A stretch of 64,000 bases of DNA from Zobellia amurskyensis (GCF_009725985.1 NZ_RCNR01000006.1:121986-185985), one strand, 5' to 3'. Shown: positions 17,477-26,949, numbered from the stretch's first letter. A program made the numbers and translations. Notes: a model not told the origin generated them from the letters alone.

Positions 17477-17855
17477 AATTCAGTTTATTTTAATCTGCTT
17501 TTTATTCTTACCTAATATATTTTGAAAATTAACAAAGTCCAGAATTTTGGACAATCTATTTTTCAAGTTGCGCAAAAATAGAAAAGCTTTTCTAATTGTT
17601 GTCAACTAATTTTTAAATCTAATTGAAGAAGGAGAAATTCAAAGAATGATTTTTCGTTTTGACCAAAAAAAGAAAAAACAACCCTCATAAATAATATTTA
17701 TAAGAAAAGGACTCTGTCATAAACGAATACTATAAAAAATAAACCCCTATAAAGACTCAAATCAATAGATTATTTTAAATCCACAGAACAACAAGCGCCA
17801 ACTAAAGAAATGCGCTTAAAATAGCTTAAAATGAATTTTAGGCTAAAAACTAGTA
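17477..17855. other. Intergenic stretch between the ompH-like and methyltransferase genes
   Basis: AT-rich, 379 bp. It contains a minus-strand TATTTTTG box (17573-17580) with a TTG 22 nt further upstream, a weak promoter candidate for the ompH-like gene. On the plus strand a 14-codon frame at 17646-17690 follows a good AAGGAG but is too short to call. Nothing else is supported. Confidence 0.4.
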
Positions 17856-18686
17856 CTATGATTCCTTTTTAAGAATGTATATTACAGAAGAGGGTTGCCC
17901 ATTGAACACTGCTCGTATATTTGACCAAAGTCCAACAAAAAACGCTTTAATGAAATTTTGTCTGCCTGTTTTATATTTCTCAGACAGAATGGAAACATAG
18001 AAAGCATCAAACCACATAGGCTTAGTTTTCACAAGTTCCATATTATGTTTTGAAAAAACCTTTTGGATAGACTCTTTTGAAAAATGCCAAAGATGTCTAG
18101 GCACATCATAGGCTGCCCAAAATTCTTGGTAATGTTTTGCATCAAAAGATTTGTAATTAGGTACGGCGATAAAAAGAGCGCCATCCTCTTCTAAATGTTT
18201 TAGGATATTTTTAATCTGCTCGTCTAGATTTGGTAAATGTTCCAAAACATGCCACAGCGTAATAACCTGAAATTTTGTTTGAGGCAATACGTCAATTTTC
18301 GGGAGCAGCTCCATCTTCTTTTCTCGGGAACGCATTCTTGCATCTCGGTTTGGTTCTACTCCCTGAACAGACCATTTCCATTTTTCGGCTTCCAGTAAAA
18401 AATCTCCTGTTCCGGCCCCAATATCCAATAAGGTCTTTTGCCCTTTTGCGTATCTATTTATTAAAAACACTTTCTGCACCAAGCTAAACCTTTTAACTAT
18501 TTGATACATTTTATCAAGAGCAGATTTAGAAGCATCGGTATGTGAAATGTAAGCATCACTTTCGTAATACTTTTGAAGATCTTGAGGTTGGGGCTTGGTC
18601 ACCAACATCTCTAATTCTTCATCCAAATGTAATTCAAAGTCTTCACCAGAAATTGAGAAGTCTTTAGTTTTTAAAAACAGTTTCAT
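17856..18686 (-). CDS. Class I SAM-dependent methyltransferase
   Basis: The 276-aa protein has the Rossmann-fold SAM motif I (LLDIGAGTGDF) near residue 88, the acidic GVEPN strand near 110, and WHVLEHL near 145, which fit methyltransferase type 11/23 families. The N-terminal 80 residues (YYESDAYISHTD) are typical of Bacteroidota homologues found near mnmG. The acceptor is unknown. The first seven codons overlap the end of a decayed gene upstream, which leaves no intergenic promoter region; its transcription may depend on that relic's old promoter. Confidence 0.85.
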   Translation of the reverse strand: MKLFLKTKDFSISGEDFELHLDEELEMLVTKPQPQDLQKYYESDAYISHTDASKSALDKMYQIVKRFSLVQKVFLINRYAKGQKTLLDIGAGTGDFLLEAEKWKWSVQGVEPNRDARMRSREKKMELLPKIDVLPQTKFQVITLWHVLEHLPNLDEQIKNILKHLEEDGALFIAVPNYKSFDAKHYQEFWAAYDVPRHLWHFSKESIQKVFSKHNMELVKTKPMWFDAFYVSILSEKYKTGRQNFIKAFFVGLWSNIRAVFNGQPSSVIYILKKES

Positions 18687-19161
18687 TATAGTTATGCGTG
18701 GTCAGGTATTCTTTTTTGATAGCTCGAAGATAATTTAAAACTGGCTCTCTAGAAAACGAATCTTCATGAAGACAATCTTTTTCTTTATCACTATAAACTT
18801 CTATGGCAATATACCAGTTATCCGTTCTTAATATATCTTCTCCCCCAACATAATCCATATCATCTTCATTATTCAAAGTTGTATTAAAAAATAGCTGTCA
18901 CTGGGTTCAAAATTTTGGCAGGAATATCTATCTCGTAAAAGGTAAAAAAAGTAATTTTTTCCTTCAACAAAAAAAGGGATATCATCATGAACATTTTCAT
19001 GATTCAATTAAAACTTTGTATTCACATAATTATAAAAATGAATTACTTCTTTAGGGTCTTCAAAGATGAACATTGTACGTTTAGACAAACTCCTTTTAAA
19101 CTATTTCCCTTAATATTTTATAATCATTTATTACTGGAGCATTTCGAATAGGCACACAAAA
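18664..19161 (-). pseudogene. Decayed gene of unknown family (two frameshifts, one in-frame stop)
   Basis: Reading the minus strand from 19161, four protein-like segments succeed one another. FCVPIRNAPVINDYKILREIV ends in a stop at 19096-19098. After a frame change near 19100 comes SKRTMFIFEDPKEVIHFYN. An in-frame TAA at 19008-19010 interrupts this frame, which resumes with NHENVHDDIPFFVEG and YFFYLLRDRYS. A second frame change in the A6 run at 18886-18891 leads into a 70-codon tail (GGEDILRTDNWYIAIEVYSD) that ends inside the start of the methyltransferase gene. The joined product would be about 165 aa, acidic and aromatic. I do not recognise the family. Sequencing error could explain one lesion, hardly all three. 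Confidence 0.55.
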
Positions 19162-19473
19162 TTATAGTATTAAAGCGAAGCATAAAACAAAGAGAACACG
19201 TTTAATTTTCTAGTCTATTTTAGATTGAAAAAACACTACAACAAATATTAAATCTAAAACAATTTTAAGAAGCCACGTCCGTTCTATATCTAGAGAAAAG
19301 AAAAAAGGATTTCTTGTAAACCCCTATTACAGGACCAAACAAAAAAACCCTTTTTTCAATTTTCAACAACCTTCTTAGTAGGCCTCTCATTAGTTTACCA
19401 ATGGTTGATTGCCTCTTTTAAAATGTTATGCCCGCGTTGTTTTCGTGATGAAAATTAGCGTGGAAAACCAACA

Positions 19474-19489
19474 TGTTCCACGTGGAACG
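19474..19489. promoter_or_regulatory. parS-like ParB-binding site
   Basis: TGTTCCACGTGGAACG is a near-perfect 16-bp palindrome that matches the parS core TGTTnCACGTGnAACA at all but the last base. It lies 10 nt after the mnmG stop. A second, perfect copy lies on the other side of mnmG. Confidence 0.75.
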
Positions 19490-19498
19490 TCATAAAAA

Positions 19499-21367
19499 TT
19501 ACCTTCCCAAATACACCAATAACACACTAATGTCAGAAGGATTGACTCCACTTACTCTAGCCGCTTGCGCTATGGTTACAGGTTGAATAGAATTCAGTTT
19601 TTCCCGAGCCTCATAAGATAAAGACTTGAGTTTTGAATAATCAAAATTAGCTGGGATTTTCACATTTTCAAGACGTAATAATTTGTCTGCATTATTCTTT
19701 TCCTTGGCGATATATCCAGAATATTTAACTTGGATTTCGGTCTGTTCTAGCACTTCCCTATCCAAATCATTCTCCTCAACAAAACCAGAAACAGTTTCTA
19801 ATTGAAGCATGTGATCCATGGTAACTTTTGGGCGAGAAAACACTTTGAACATCTTATCTGATTGCTTCACCAAAGCAGAATTAACGCTATCCAAAATTGG
19901 ATTTATTTCCTCTGGTTTAACACTAGTTTCCCTAAAAAAGTTTACGAAAGAATCAGATTTTAACTCCTTCTCCTCCATTCGAATTAATCGTTCTTTCTTC
20001 GCTAGACCTATTTCGAAACCTTTAGGTGTTAACCTTAAATCTGCATTATCTTGACGTAACAAAGTTCTGTATTCAGCACGAGAAGTAAACATTCTATATG
20101 GCTCTTCGGTACCCTTCGTAATCAAATCATCTATTAATACTCCTATGTAAGCTTCATCTCTTTGAAGAATAAATTCTTCCTTTTCCTTGATTTTTAAATG
20201 GGCATTTATACCCGCCATTAAACCCTGAGATGCGGCTTCTTCATAACCCGTTGTTCCATTAATCTGGCCAGCAAAATAAAGATTCTCAACCAGCTTAGTT
20301 TCGAGTGTATGTTTCAATTGTGTAGGCGGAAAATAATCATATTCTATAGCGTAACCAGGTCTAAAAAATTTAACTTTTTCGAACCCTACAACAGACCTCA
20401 ATGCTTTAAATTGAACGTCTTCAGGTAATGATGTAGAGAAGCCATTTACATAAACCTCTACAGTATCCCAACCTTCTGGTTCAACAAAAATTTGATGACT
20501 ATTTTTATCGGCAAACCTGTTAATCTTATCCTCTATAGATGGACAATAACGCGGTCCAACACTCTTAATTCTACCGTTGAACATAGGCGAACGGTCAAAC
20601 CCTTCACGCAAAACATCATGAACTAATTCACTTGTATGCGTCATATAACAATCACGTTGGGTTGTCAAAACAGGTGTTTTTAAATATGAAAATTTCTCCG
20701 GTACTGCATCACCTGGCTGTGGAATCATAACCGAATAATCTAAGGAACGACCATCTACTCTTGGTGGAGTTCCTGTTTTCATACGACCACTTTCAAAGCC
20801 CAACCCCAATAATTGTTCAGTAATTCCGGTTGCTGCTTTCTCTCCTGCCCTACCACCTCCAAACTGTTTTTCTCCAATATGGATCAATCCGTTTAGAAAA
20901 GTACCGTTCGTTAGAATCACGGATTTAGATCTAATATCAATCCCCAAAGAACTCTTTACACCAACAGCTTTTCCGTTTTCAACCAGCAAACCGCTAATCA
21001 TTTCTTGGTAGAAATCAACGTTTGGTATATTCTCTAAAGCTAAACGCCACTCCTCCGCAAACCGCATACGGTCACTTTGAGCACGGGGACTCCACATGGC
21101 TGGTCCTTTGGATTTATTCAACATTTTAAATTGAATAGCGGATTTATCCGTAATAATACCACTCATTCCACCCAATGCATCAATCTCACGAACTATCTGC
21201 CCTTTAGCAATTCCACCCATAGCAGGATTACAGGACATTTGCCCAATGGTTTGTAAATTCATGGTTACCAAAAGCGTTTTGGATCCCATATTTCCAGCTG
21301 CAGCTGCTGCCTCAGCTCCTGCATGACCACCACCAACTACTATAACATCATATTCCTCTGCAAACAT
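19499..21367 (-). CDS. mnmG: tRNA uridine-5-carboxymethylaminomethyl modification enzyme MnmG (GidA)
   Basis: With MnmE, this FAD enzyme builds the carboxymethylaminomethyl group on wobble U34 of several tRNAs. The 622-aa protein is full length. The FAD-binding GGGHAGAEAA lies at residues 12-21, the family signature GPRYCPSIEDKI near 267-278, and GYEEAASQGLMAG near 363-375. It is the third gene after DUF4175 and ybeY on the same strand (76 nt after ybeY). mnmG commonly lies close to the chromosome origin in bacteria, which fits the parS-like sites on both sides. Confidence 0.97.
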   Translation of the reverse strand: MFAEEYDVIVVGGGHAGAEAAAAAGNMGSKTLLVTMNLQTIGQMSCNPAMGGIAKGQIVREIDALGGMSGIITDKSAIQFKMLNKSKGPAMWSPRAQSDRMRFAEEWRLALENIPNVDFYQEMISGLLVENGKAVGVKSSLGIDIRSKSVILTNGTFLNGLIHIGEKQFGGGRAGEKAATGITEQLLGLGFESGRMKTGTPPRVDGRSLDYSVMIPQPGDAVPEKFSYLKTPVLTTQRDCYMTHTSELVHDVLREGFDRSPMFNGRIKSVGPRYCPSIEDKINRFADKNSHQIFVEPEGWDTVEVYVNGFSTSLPEDVQFKALRSVVGFEKVKFFRPGYAIEYDYFPPTQLKHTLETKLVENLYFAGQINGTTGYEEAASQGLMAGINAHLKIKEKEEFILQRDEAYIGVLIDDLITKGTEEPYRMFTSRAEYRTLLRQDNADLRLTPKGFEIGLAKKERLIRMEEKELKSDSFVNFFRETSVKPEEINPILDSVNSALVKQSDKMFKVFSRPKVTMDHMLQLETVSGFVEENDLDREVLEQTEIQVKYSGYIAKEKNNADKLLRLENVKIPANFDYSKLKSLSYEAREKLNSIQPVTIAQAARVSGVNPSDISVLLVYLGR

Positions 21368-21443
21368 CTCTTCTCCTATATAAAATGTGATTACTCTTCA
21401 AACTATATTTTTCCAGATTACTAAAAAAAGCAACTGGTACATT

Positions 21444-21863
21444 TCATTGTTCCACGTGGAACAATTGTATTTTCTCATTCTCTTTACTACGCATTATGGA
21501 AATTTCCTCCTCCGATTTATCTTTAAAACCAAAAAGGTGCAACACACCATGCGCCATAACCCGAAGCAATTCTTCTTCAAAAGAAATATTGAATTGATCT
21601 GCATTATCCCTTACCCTATCAATTGAGATAAAAATATCGCCTCCAATCAGTTTCCCTTCTGTATAATCAAACGTTAGAATATCCGTATACGTATCGTGAT
21701 TAAGATATTTTTCGTTCATCTCTAAGACCTCTTCATCCGAACAAAAAACGTAATCAACTTGGTTCAACTCTCCGTTCTCAGAAAGGATAACCTTGTTTAG
21801 CCAACTTGAGAATTTCTCCTCATTTTCCAATAAAAAATCGGTCTTATAATGGAACTCAATCAT
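21444..21863 (-). CDS. ybeY: Endoribonuclease YbeY (16S rRNA maturation)
   Basis: This metal-dependent RNase takes part in 16S rRNA 3'-end maturation and ribosome quality control. The 139-aa protein contains the zinc-site motif HGVLHLFGF; the first two histidines (HxxxH) are present, but the usual third ligand in GYDH is replaced here by KDK. The start overlaps the DUF4175 stop by 8 nt (ATGATTGA), indicating translational coupling. Its last codons (LFHVEQ) are written by a perfect parS-like palindrome, so the C-terminus is probably dictated by ParB binding rather than by enzyme function. Confidence 0.93.
   Translation of the reverse strand: MIEFHYKTDFLLENEEKFSSWLNKVILSENGELNQVDYVFCSDEEVLEMNEKYLNHDTYTDILTFDYTEGKLIGGDIFISIDRVRDNADQFNISFEEELLRVMAHGVLHLFGFKDKSEEEISIMRSKENEKIQLFHVEQ
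21446..21465. promoter_or_regulatory. parS-like ParB-binding site inside the 3' end of ybeY
   Basis: A 20-bp perfect palindrome, ATTGTTCCACGTGGAACAAT, contains the 16-bp parS core TGTTCCACGTGGAACA at 21448-21463. It encodes the final residues of YbeY and extends to its stop. Confidence 0.8.
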
Positions 21864-24800
21864 TGCTTTTGAAATATTCTTTAACCTTGTTTTGAAAATT
21901 TTGGCGCAAAGGTAAGCTTTGCCGATCTAAAATCTCAATTTCATTACGATAATTCTCTAATAATGAGGGTTTAGTAGTAATCGGGTTTTGAAACTGATTG
22001 GTATTCGTATTACTCTCTCTTTCAAATTTCTCACCCTGTTTCATTGATGCATTCTCAAGCTTCAACATTTCATACTGAATGTTATTGATCTTAGATTTAC
22101 TACGCTGAGTTACCCCGTTTTCTAACAAATCATTCTCAAAATCTTCCATTTGTTGAATAAGCTTTTGAGCAAGCCTTTTGTCTCCAGAATTAATCATATC
22201 CTTCAGCTGTTGTTCCAACTCATTACGTAGTCTTTGTTGTTCCTTATAAATCTCATATATTTCCTGTAACTCGGCCTCTGTAGGACCATCAATTCCTTGT
22301 CCAGATTCCCCATTACCTTCTTGTCCTCCTTGCCCTCTTCCTTCTTTACCTTTTCCATTGTCTCCCTGACTCCCGTTCTCTCCTTCGCCAGGCTTGTCAC
22401 CTTCCCCTTGTTGTCCTTCACCTTCCCCTGGTTTGGAACCCTTACCTTTTTCTCCCTTTTCTTGGCCTTCACCAGGTTTGCCCTCACCTGGCTTACCCAT
22501 ACCATCCATTTTTTCCTTTAACTCTTCCTGGCCTTTTATAATATCGGGAAGTTGAAAACCTTCACCTTCACCCTCACCTTTTCCGGACATCATGCTCTGC
22601 TCCATATTATCTAAAATGTTAGCCAAAAAATCAGCTAAACTATTAGAAGCACTTAATACATATTTTTGATAGGATACGCCTTGGTATATTTGATTTTCAG
22701 CAACACTCTCCAATGTTTTATCCACGTTGTAATATACCTCGGTTATCTGCTCATTAACAAACTCAGAAAGTTCTGCTCGTCTCAACGAAAGGGCAAAAAG
22801 GCTATCATCCACATGTTCAAAAAGTTCGCGTAACTCTTGTTGTTTATGAATAGCATTCGAAAATTGGGGACTATCTGAATCTACATCCTCTAAGCTATCG
22901 TACAACAATTCTTGCTTAAACGAGAATGTAATTAAGTTATCCAATATTTGCCTTAGCATCTCAGCATCCTCCGTTATAGTAGACTCTCCGCCTCCGCCTG
23001 CAGAAGATTTACTGAGCTGTTCGCTCATTTCTTTCATCTTCTGAGCAGCGGACTTCTGCTTCTGTGAAGTCTTTTTAGATGATTCTTCCTTCTTTTCAGT
23101 ATCAGAGGTTGCAGCTTCTTGCTTCTCAAGCCCTTTTAAGGCCTCCTCCTGGTCTTTTTTAATTTCGCCCTCCTTCTCTTCATCTCTATCCAAATCCAAA
23201 GGCTTCTTCAGGTCCTGATTGTCTTTTTGTAATTCATTTAACTCCTCTTCTACATTTTCAAACGCTTTATTTAAATCTTCTTGCTCCTGTTTCCTGTCCT
23301 TATCATCAACCTTACCAGCGGCTTTTTTTTGACTTTCCGCAAGCTTTTCCAAATCCTTAGCAAGTTGGCTTACCTTTTCTGTTACATAATACCGTTTGGT
23401 CAGTTCCAACAACTGCTCTAGGTTACGCTCACTGTTCTTTTGTTTTTTTCCTAAATCTTCTAATCGCTTTGAAAGGTCTTCCTTGTTTATTTTATCGGCA
23501 ATTTTATTTAGCTCTTCCAACAGTCTTTCATTCTTTTTTGCCTCCAACTCTTGACGTTCCAAGCGTTCCTGTAGTAACTTGTTCAAAGGATCATCACTAT
23601 CCAACTTATTTAAGTTCTCCTTAAGTTGCTTACTGAACTTCTCCATTTGGCTTTCCTGTTGCTGTTGCTTTTTAAGAAAATCCTTAACTTGGTTTTGATC
23701 AGTAAAGCTCAACTGATTCTTTTCCTTTTGCTGTTTGTTGATTTCTTCTAAATCCTCTTTCTGCTCCTTGAACTTCTCCAAAGATTTGTCAAGATTATTT
23801 ATCAAGGATTGCTGGGATTCCAATTCTTTGTTCCGTAGTTGATTTTCATCTAGCAGGGACAATGAAAATACTTGACTCTTAGTGGATTTTCCTTTATGAA
23901 CGGCATCGTTATCTACGGCTTCAAAGTAAAAACTATACTGTTTATCAGCCTGTATATCCAGACCGGACGGAAATGTGTAATAAAACTGATCAAAGTTACT
24001 ACCCGGGGTACTTAACGGTATAATTTGCTTGTTATCAGGGTTGTCATCTATATAACAAACCAGTTTTATACTCTTCAGTTTATAGTCGTCCGATGCTTCT
24101 CCAGCATAATATGCCACATTGGGATTAAGTGAATCTAAAACTTGTTTTACTTTGATTGTTGGATATGCATCTCTAATTACGGTAAATTGGTACCCTAACT
24201 TCTCATAATCAACTATATTTTCATTAGATGTAGTTACTTCATATTCTAGGTCGGTATATACGCGTTTCTGTAAGTAAAATTTCTCGTTATTTTTGGTAAA
24301 ATCATGAACGGTATCCTTTGTAATCAAACGAATATTATTGGTGTTCACTCCCATTATTTGCCAAGTTACCTTTGTACCTTCCGGAAATACCGCGTTACCG
24401 GTGCTTTTTAAGGTTTCTGATGATCTACCTGTATAAGTAGGATAATCCAGTTTCAATTGCAAATCCTCTATCACCGGGGTTTTTAGCACCTTTAGACTGT
24501 ATGCTTTGGAGCGAACTTCATTCGCCAAAAAGTGAAAATCAACGTTTTTTAAAGGTGGTGTGAACGTATATCGGTACCGACCGTTATTCTCTTGCAATAC
24601 CGATTGTTTTCCGTCGATAACAATAAACACCGTTTCGGGCTTAACATCGCCCTCCGTGGTAACTTCAAGCGTAAATTGTTTAGAATCCAAAACACTCAAA
24701 TCGTTTGACATCAAAAGGAATGAAAAAGGAGCCGGTGGTTCATAAGCTAGCCTATAATTCACAACTCGGTCGGCAGAGCCAAAGAACGGTTTTAGATTTC

Positions 24801-25308
24801 CCGAAATCCATATCAACAATATGATTATGGCCGGGATTGCCAAATACTTTAAATATTGGAGGTTTTCACGAAGATCAACAGCTTTCGTAAAGGGAATTAC
24901 GCTCATATTTTGACTACGCTGCTCAATACTGGCCAAGAGTAATTCCGATTGGTTTTTATCCTCACCAAGGTCAATCAAATTATAAAGCTTATCCCCTACT
25001 TCTGGAAAATGTTTACCGATTAATACCGATGCCTGTCTGTTGTTAATACCTTGTTTTAGTCTAAACAGATAAAATAAGGGCGTAAGGATGTATTTAAACA
25101 ACAACCATGCTTCAATACAAACAAATACTAACAAAAGCACCAAACGGCCAGTAGAATTGAGCCAAAGAAGGTATTCCACGCCCAGAACAGCGAAAAAGAA
25201 AAGTAATCCAAACGCTATAAAAAGCAATATGCCCTTTATGAGCATTTTGGTATAGTACTTTTTAACGAAACCGTTAAGCTTTTGAAGTATGTTCTGGTAA
25301 CCATCCAT
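21856..25308 (-). CDS. DUF4175 family large membrane/coiled-coil protein
   Basis: About 1,150 aa. Two hydrophobic segments near residues 28-72 and a third near 145-165 place it in the inner membrane. A beta-rich region follows (about 200-470), then a long Glu/Lys/Gln coiled coil (about 480-820), and a low-complexity Gly-Glu-Lys-Pro tail (about 910-1010) of KPGEGE-type repeats. This matches the Bacteroidota DUF4175 family; function is unknown. I start it at the ATG at 25308 (MDGYQNIL) because the nine extra upstream codons are not family-like. It overlaps ybeY by 8 nt. Confidence 0.85.
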   Translation of the reverse strand: MDGYQNILQKLNGFVKKYYTKMLIKGILLFIAFGLLFFFAVLGVEYLLWLNSTGRLVLLLVFVCIEAWLLFKYILTPLFYLFRLKQGINNRQASVLIGKHFPEVGDKLYNLIDLGEDKNQSELLLASIEQRSQNMSVIPFTKAVDLRENLQYLKYLAIPAIIILLIWISGNLKPFFGSADRVVNYRLAYEPPAPFSFLLMSNDLSVLDSKQFTLEVTTEGDVKPETVFIVIDGKQSVLQENNGRYRYTFTPPLKNVDFHFLANEVRSKAYSLKVLKTPVIEDLQLKLDYPTYTGRSSETLKSTGNAVFPEGTKVTWQIMGVNTNNIRLITKDTVHDFTKNNEKFYLQKRVYTDLEYEVTTSNENIVDYEKLGYQFTVIRDAYPTIKVKQVLDSLNPNVAYYAGEASDDYKLKSIKLVCYIDDNPDNKQIIPLSTPGSNFDQFYYTFPSGLDIQADKQYSFYFEAVDNDAVHKGKSTKSQVFSLSLLDENQLRNKELESQQSLINNLDKSLEKFKEQKEDLEEINKQQKEKNQLSFTDQNQVKDFLKKQQQQESQMEKFSKQLKENLNKLDSDDPLNKLLQERLERQELEAKKNERLLEELNKIADKINKEDLSKRLEDLGKKQKNSERNLEQLLELTKRYYVTEKVSQLAKDLEKLAESQKKAAGKVDDKDRKQEQEDLNKAFENVEEELNELQKDNQDLKKPLDLDRDEEKEGEIKKDQEEALKGLEKQEAATSDTEKKEESSKKTSQKQKSAAQKMKEMSEQLSKSSAGGGGESTITEDAEMLRQILDNLITFSFKQELLYDSLEDVDSDSPQFSNAIHKQQELRELFEHVDDSLFALSLRRAELSEFVNEQITEVYYNVDKTLESVAENQIYQGVSYQKYVLSASNSLADFLANILDNMEQSMMSGKGEGEGEGFQLPDIIKGQEELKEKMDGMGKPGEGKPGEGQEKGEKGKGSKPGEGEGQQGEGDKPGEGENGSQGDNGKGKEGRGQGGQEGNGESGQGIDGPTEAELQEIYEIYKEQQRLRNELEQQLKDMINSGDKRLAQKLIQQMEDFENDLLENGVTQRSKSKINNIQYEMLKLENASMKQGEKFERESNTNTNQFQNPITTKPSLLENYRNEIEILDRQSLPLRQNFQNKVKEYFKSND

Positions 25309-25390
25309 AGAACGTAAAGATAAGGAAAAAACCACCTGAGCACTTAGAACTAGATCTAGCTGAATATAACGGTGGTTTAATGTGTATGCC

Positions 25391-25421
25391 TTTGGGAGCT
25401 AGGGTGCTTTTTATACCTTTG
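25391..25421 (+). promoter_or_regulatory. Consensus Bacteroidota promoter of gltX
   Basis: TTTG at 25391-25394, 19 nt of spacer, then TACCTTTG at 25414-25421. This is a full match to TTTG-N19-TAnnTTTG, 19 nt before the gltX ATG. It is the best promoter in the window. Confidence 0.8.
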
Positions 25422-25440
25422 CATTCATAAATATTTAGCC

Positions 25441-26949
25441 ATGAGCCAAAGAGTACGCGTACGTTTTGCACCCAGCCCAACAGGGCCTTTGCACATTGGT
25501 GGTGTTCGCACTGCCCTATTCAACTATCTATTCGCCAAAAAACACGGTGGCGATTTCATTTTAAGAATAGAAGATACTGATCAAAACCGCTACGTAGAAG
25601 GCGCCGAACAGTACATTATAGACGCACTCAACTGGTGTGGACTTACTTTTGACGAAGGCCCAGGCTTAAAAGGTGATTTTGGTCCTTACAAACAAAGTGA
25701 ACGCAAGCATTTGTACAAGCAATATGCCGAAGAGCTAATTGCCAAGGGAAAGGCCTACTATGCCTTTGATACTTCTGAAAAGCTTGATTCTCACCGAAAA
25801 GAACATGAGGCCAACGGTAAGACCTTTATTTATAACTGGCACAACCGGTTAAAACTGGACAATTCGCTCTCAATGATGCCAGAAGATGTTCAAAAACGGC
25901 TAGACTCTGGTGAAGATTATGTGGTTCGGTTTTTGACCCCTCCAGATGAAAAACTACACCTTAAAGACATTGTTCGTGGTTCTATGGAGATAGATACCAA
26001 CGTTCTAGATGATAAGGTTCTTTTTAAAGGCGATGGTATGCCCACCTACCACCTTGCCAATATTGTAGATGACCATTTAATGGAAATTACCCATGTTATT
26101 CGTGGAGAGGAATGGTTGCCTTCTTTAGCACTGCATCAACAATTGTATGACGCTTTTGGTTGGACCGCTCCTGAATTTGCACATCTACCACTTATTATGA
26201 AACCCGTTGGAAAAGGTAAACTCAGCAAACGAGATGGAGAAAAAATGGGTTTTCCGGTATTTCCTCTAACCTGGAACGAGTCTGAAGGTTACAAAGAAGC
26301 TGGCTATTTCTCCGAAGCTGTAGTTAACTTCTTGGCTTTATTGGGGTGGAACCCTGGTACGGAGCAAGAAATTTTTAGTCTAGAAGAACTTGTTGAAACC
26401 TTTAGTTTAGAGCGTGTGAACAAGTCTGGAGCTCGTTTTGACCCTGATAAGACCAAATGGTACAATCAACAATATTTACAGAGTAAGGATAACAAAGAAT
26501 TAGCAGGGTTATATGCTGAGATACTAAAATCCAAATCGGTTTTAGTTGATGACAAGCCTTCAGATTATCTGGAAAAAGTTGTGGAATTGATCAAAGAGCG
26601 CGCGGTATTCGTTTCTGATTTTTGGGAGTTATCCGATTATTTCTTCGAAGCCCCTACTTCGTATAACGAAAAGGCAGCCAAAAAACAATGGAAAGAAGAT
26701 ACACCAGACATACTAAACCGTTTGGTATCCAAGATAAAAGAAATGACTGATTTCTCTTCGGAAAATGTTGAAACCACAGTAAAATCTTGGATCGGTGAAC
26801 AGGAACTCTCTTTTGGGAAAGTAATGCCACCGCTACGTCTGGTAATTGTTGGAGATATGAAAGGTCCACACCTCTTTGATATTATGGCCATGATTGGTAA
26901 TGAAAACAGTATAGCTCGCATTCAAAAAGCAATTTCAGATTTAGCGTAA
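25441..26949 (+). CDS. gltX: Glutamate--tRNA ligase
   Basis: This class I aminoacyl-tRNA synthetase charges tRNA-Glu in the cytosol. The 502-aa protein is full length. The HIGH-equivalent HIGG is at residues 18-21 within APSPTGPLHIGG, and the KMSKS-equivalent KLSKR at 260-264. The C-terminal helical anticodon-binding region is intact. It has its own consensus promoter and a terminator. glnS lies about 2.5 kb downstream on the other strand. Confidence 0.98.
   Translation: MSQRVRVRFAPSPTGPLHIGGVRTALFNYLFAKKHGGDFILRIEDTDQNRYVEGAEQYIIDALNWCGLTFDEGPGLKGDFGPYKQSERKHLYKQYAEELIAKGKAYYAFDTSEKLDSHRKEHEANGKTFIYNWHNRLKLDNSLSMMPEDVQKRLDSGEDYVVRFLTPPDEKLHLKDIVRGSMEIDTNVLDDKVLFKGDGMPTYHLANIVDDHLMEITHVIRGEEWLPSLALHQQLYDAFGWTAPEFAHLPLIMKPVGKGKLSKRDGEKMGFPVFPLTWNESEGYKEAGYFSEAVVNFLALLGWNPGTEQEIFSLEELVETFSLERVNKSGARFDPDKTKWYNQQYLQSKDNKELAGLYAEILKSKSVLVDDKPSDYLEKVVELIKERAVFVSDFWELSDYFFEAPTSYNEKAAKKQWKEDTPDILNRLVSKIKEMTDFSSENVETTVKSWIGEQELSFGKVMPPLRLVIVGDMKGPHLFDIMAMIGNENSIARIQKAISDLA

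Noticed and set aside
22203..22521. Frames on both strands across the Gly-Glu-Lys-rich tail of the DUF4175 gene
   Set aside because: Low-complexity codons keep several frames open; the DUF4175 frame explains the region.
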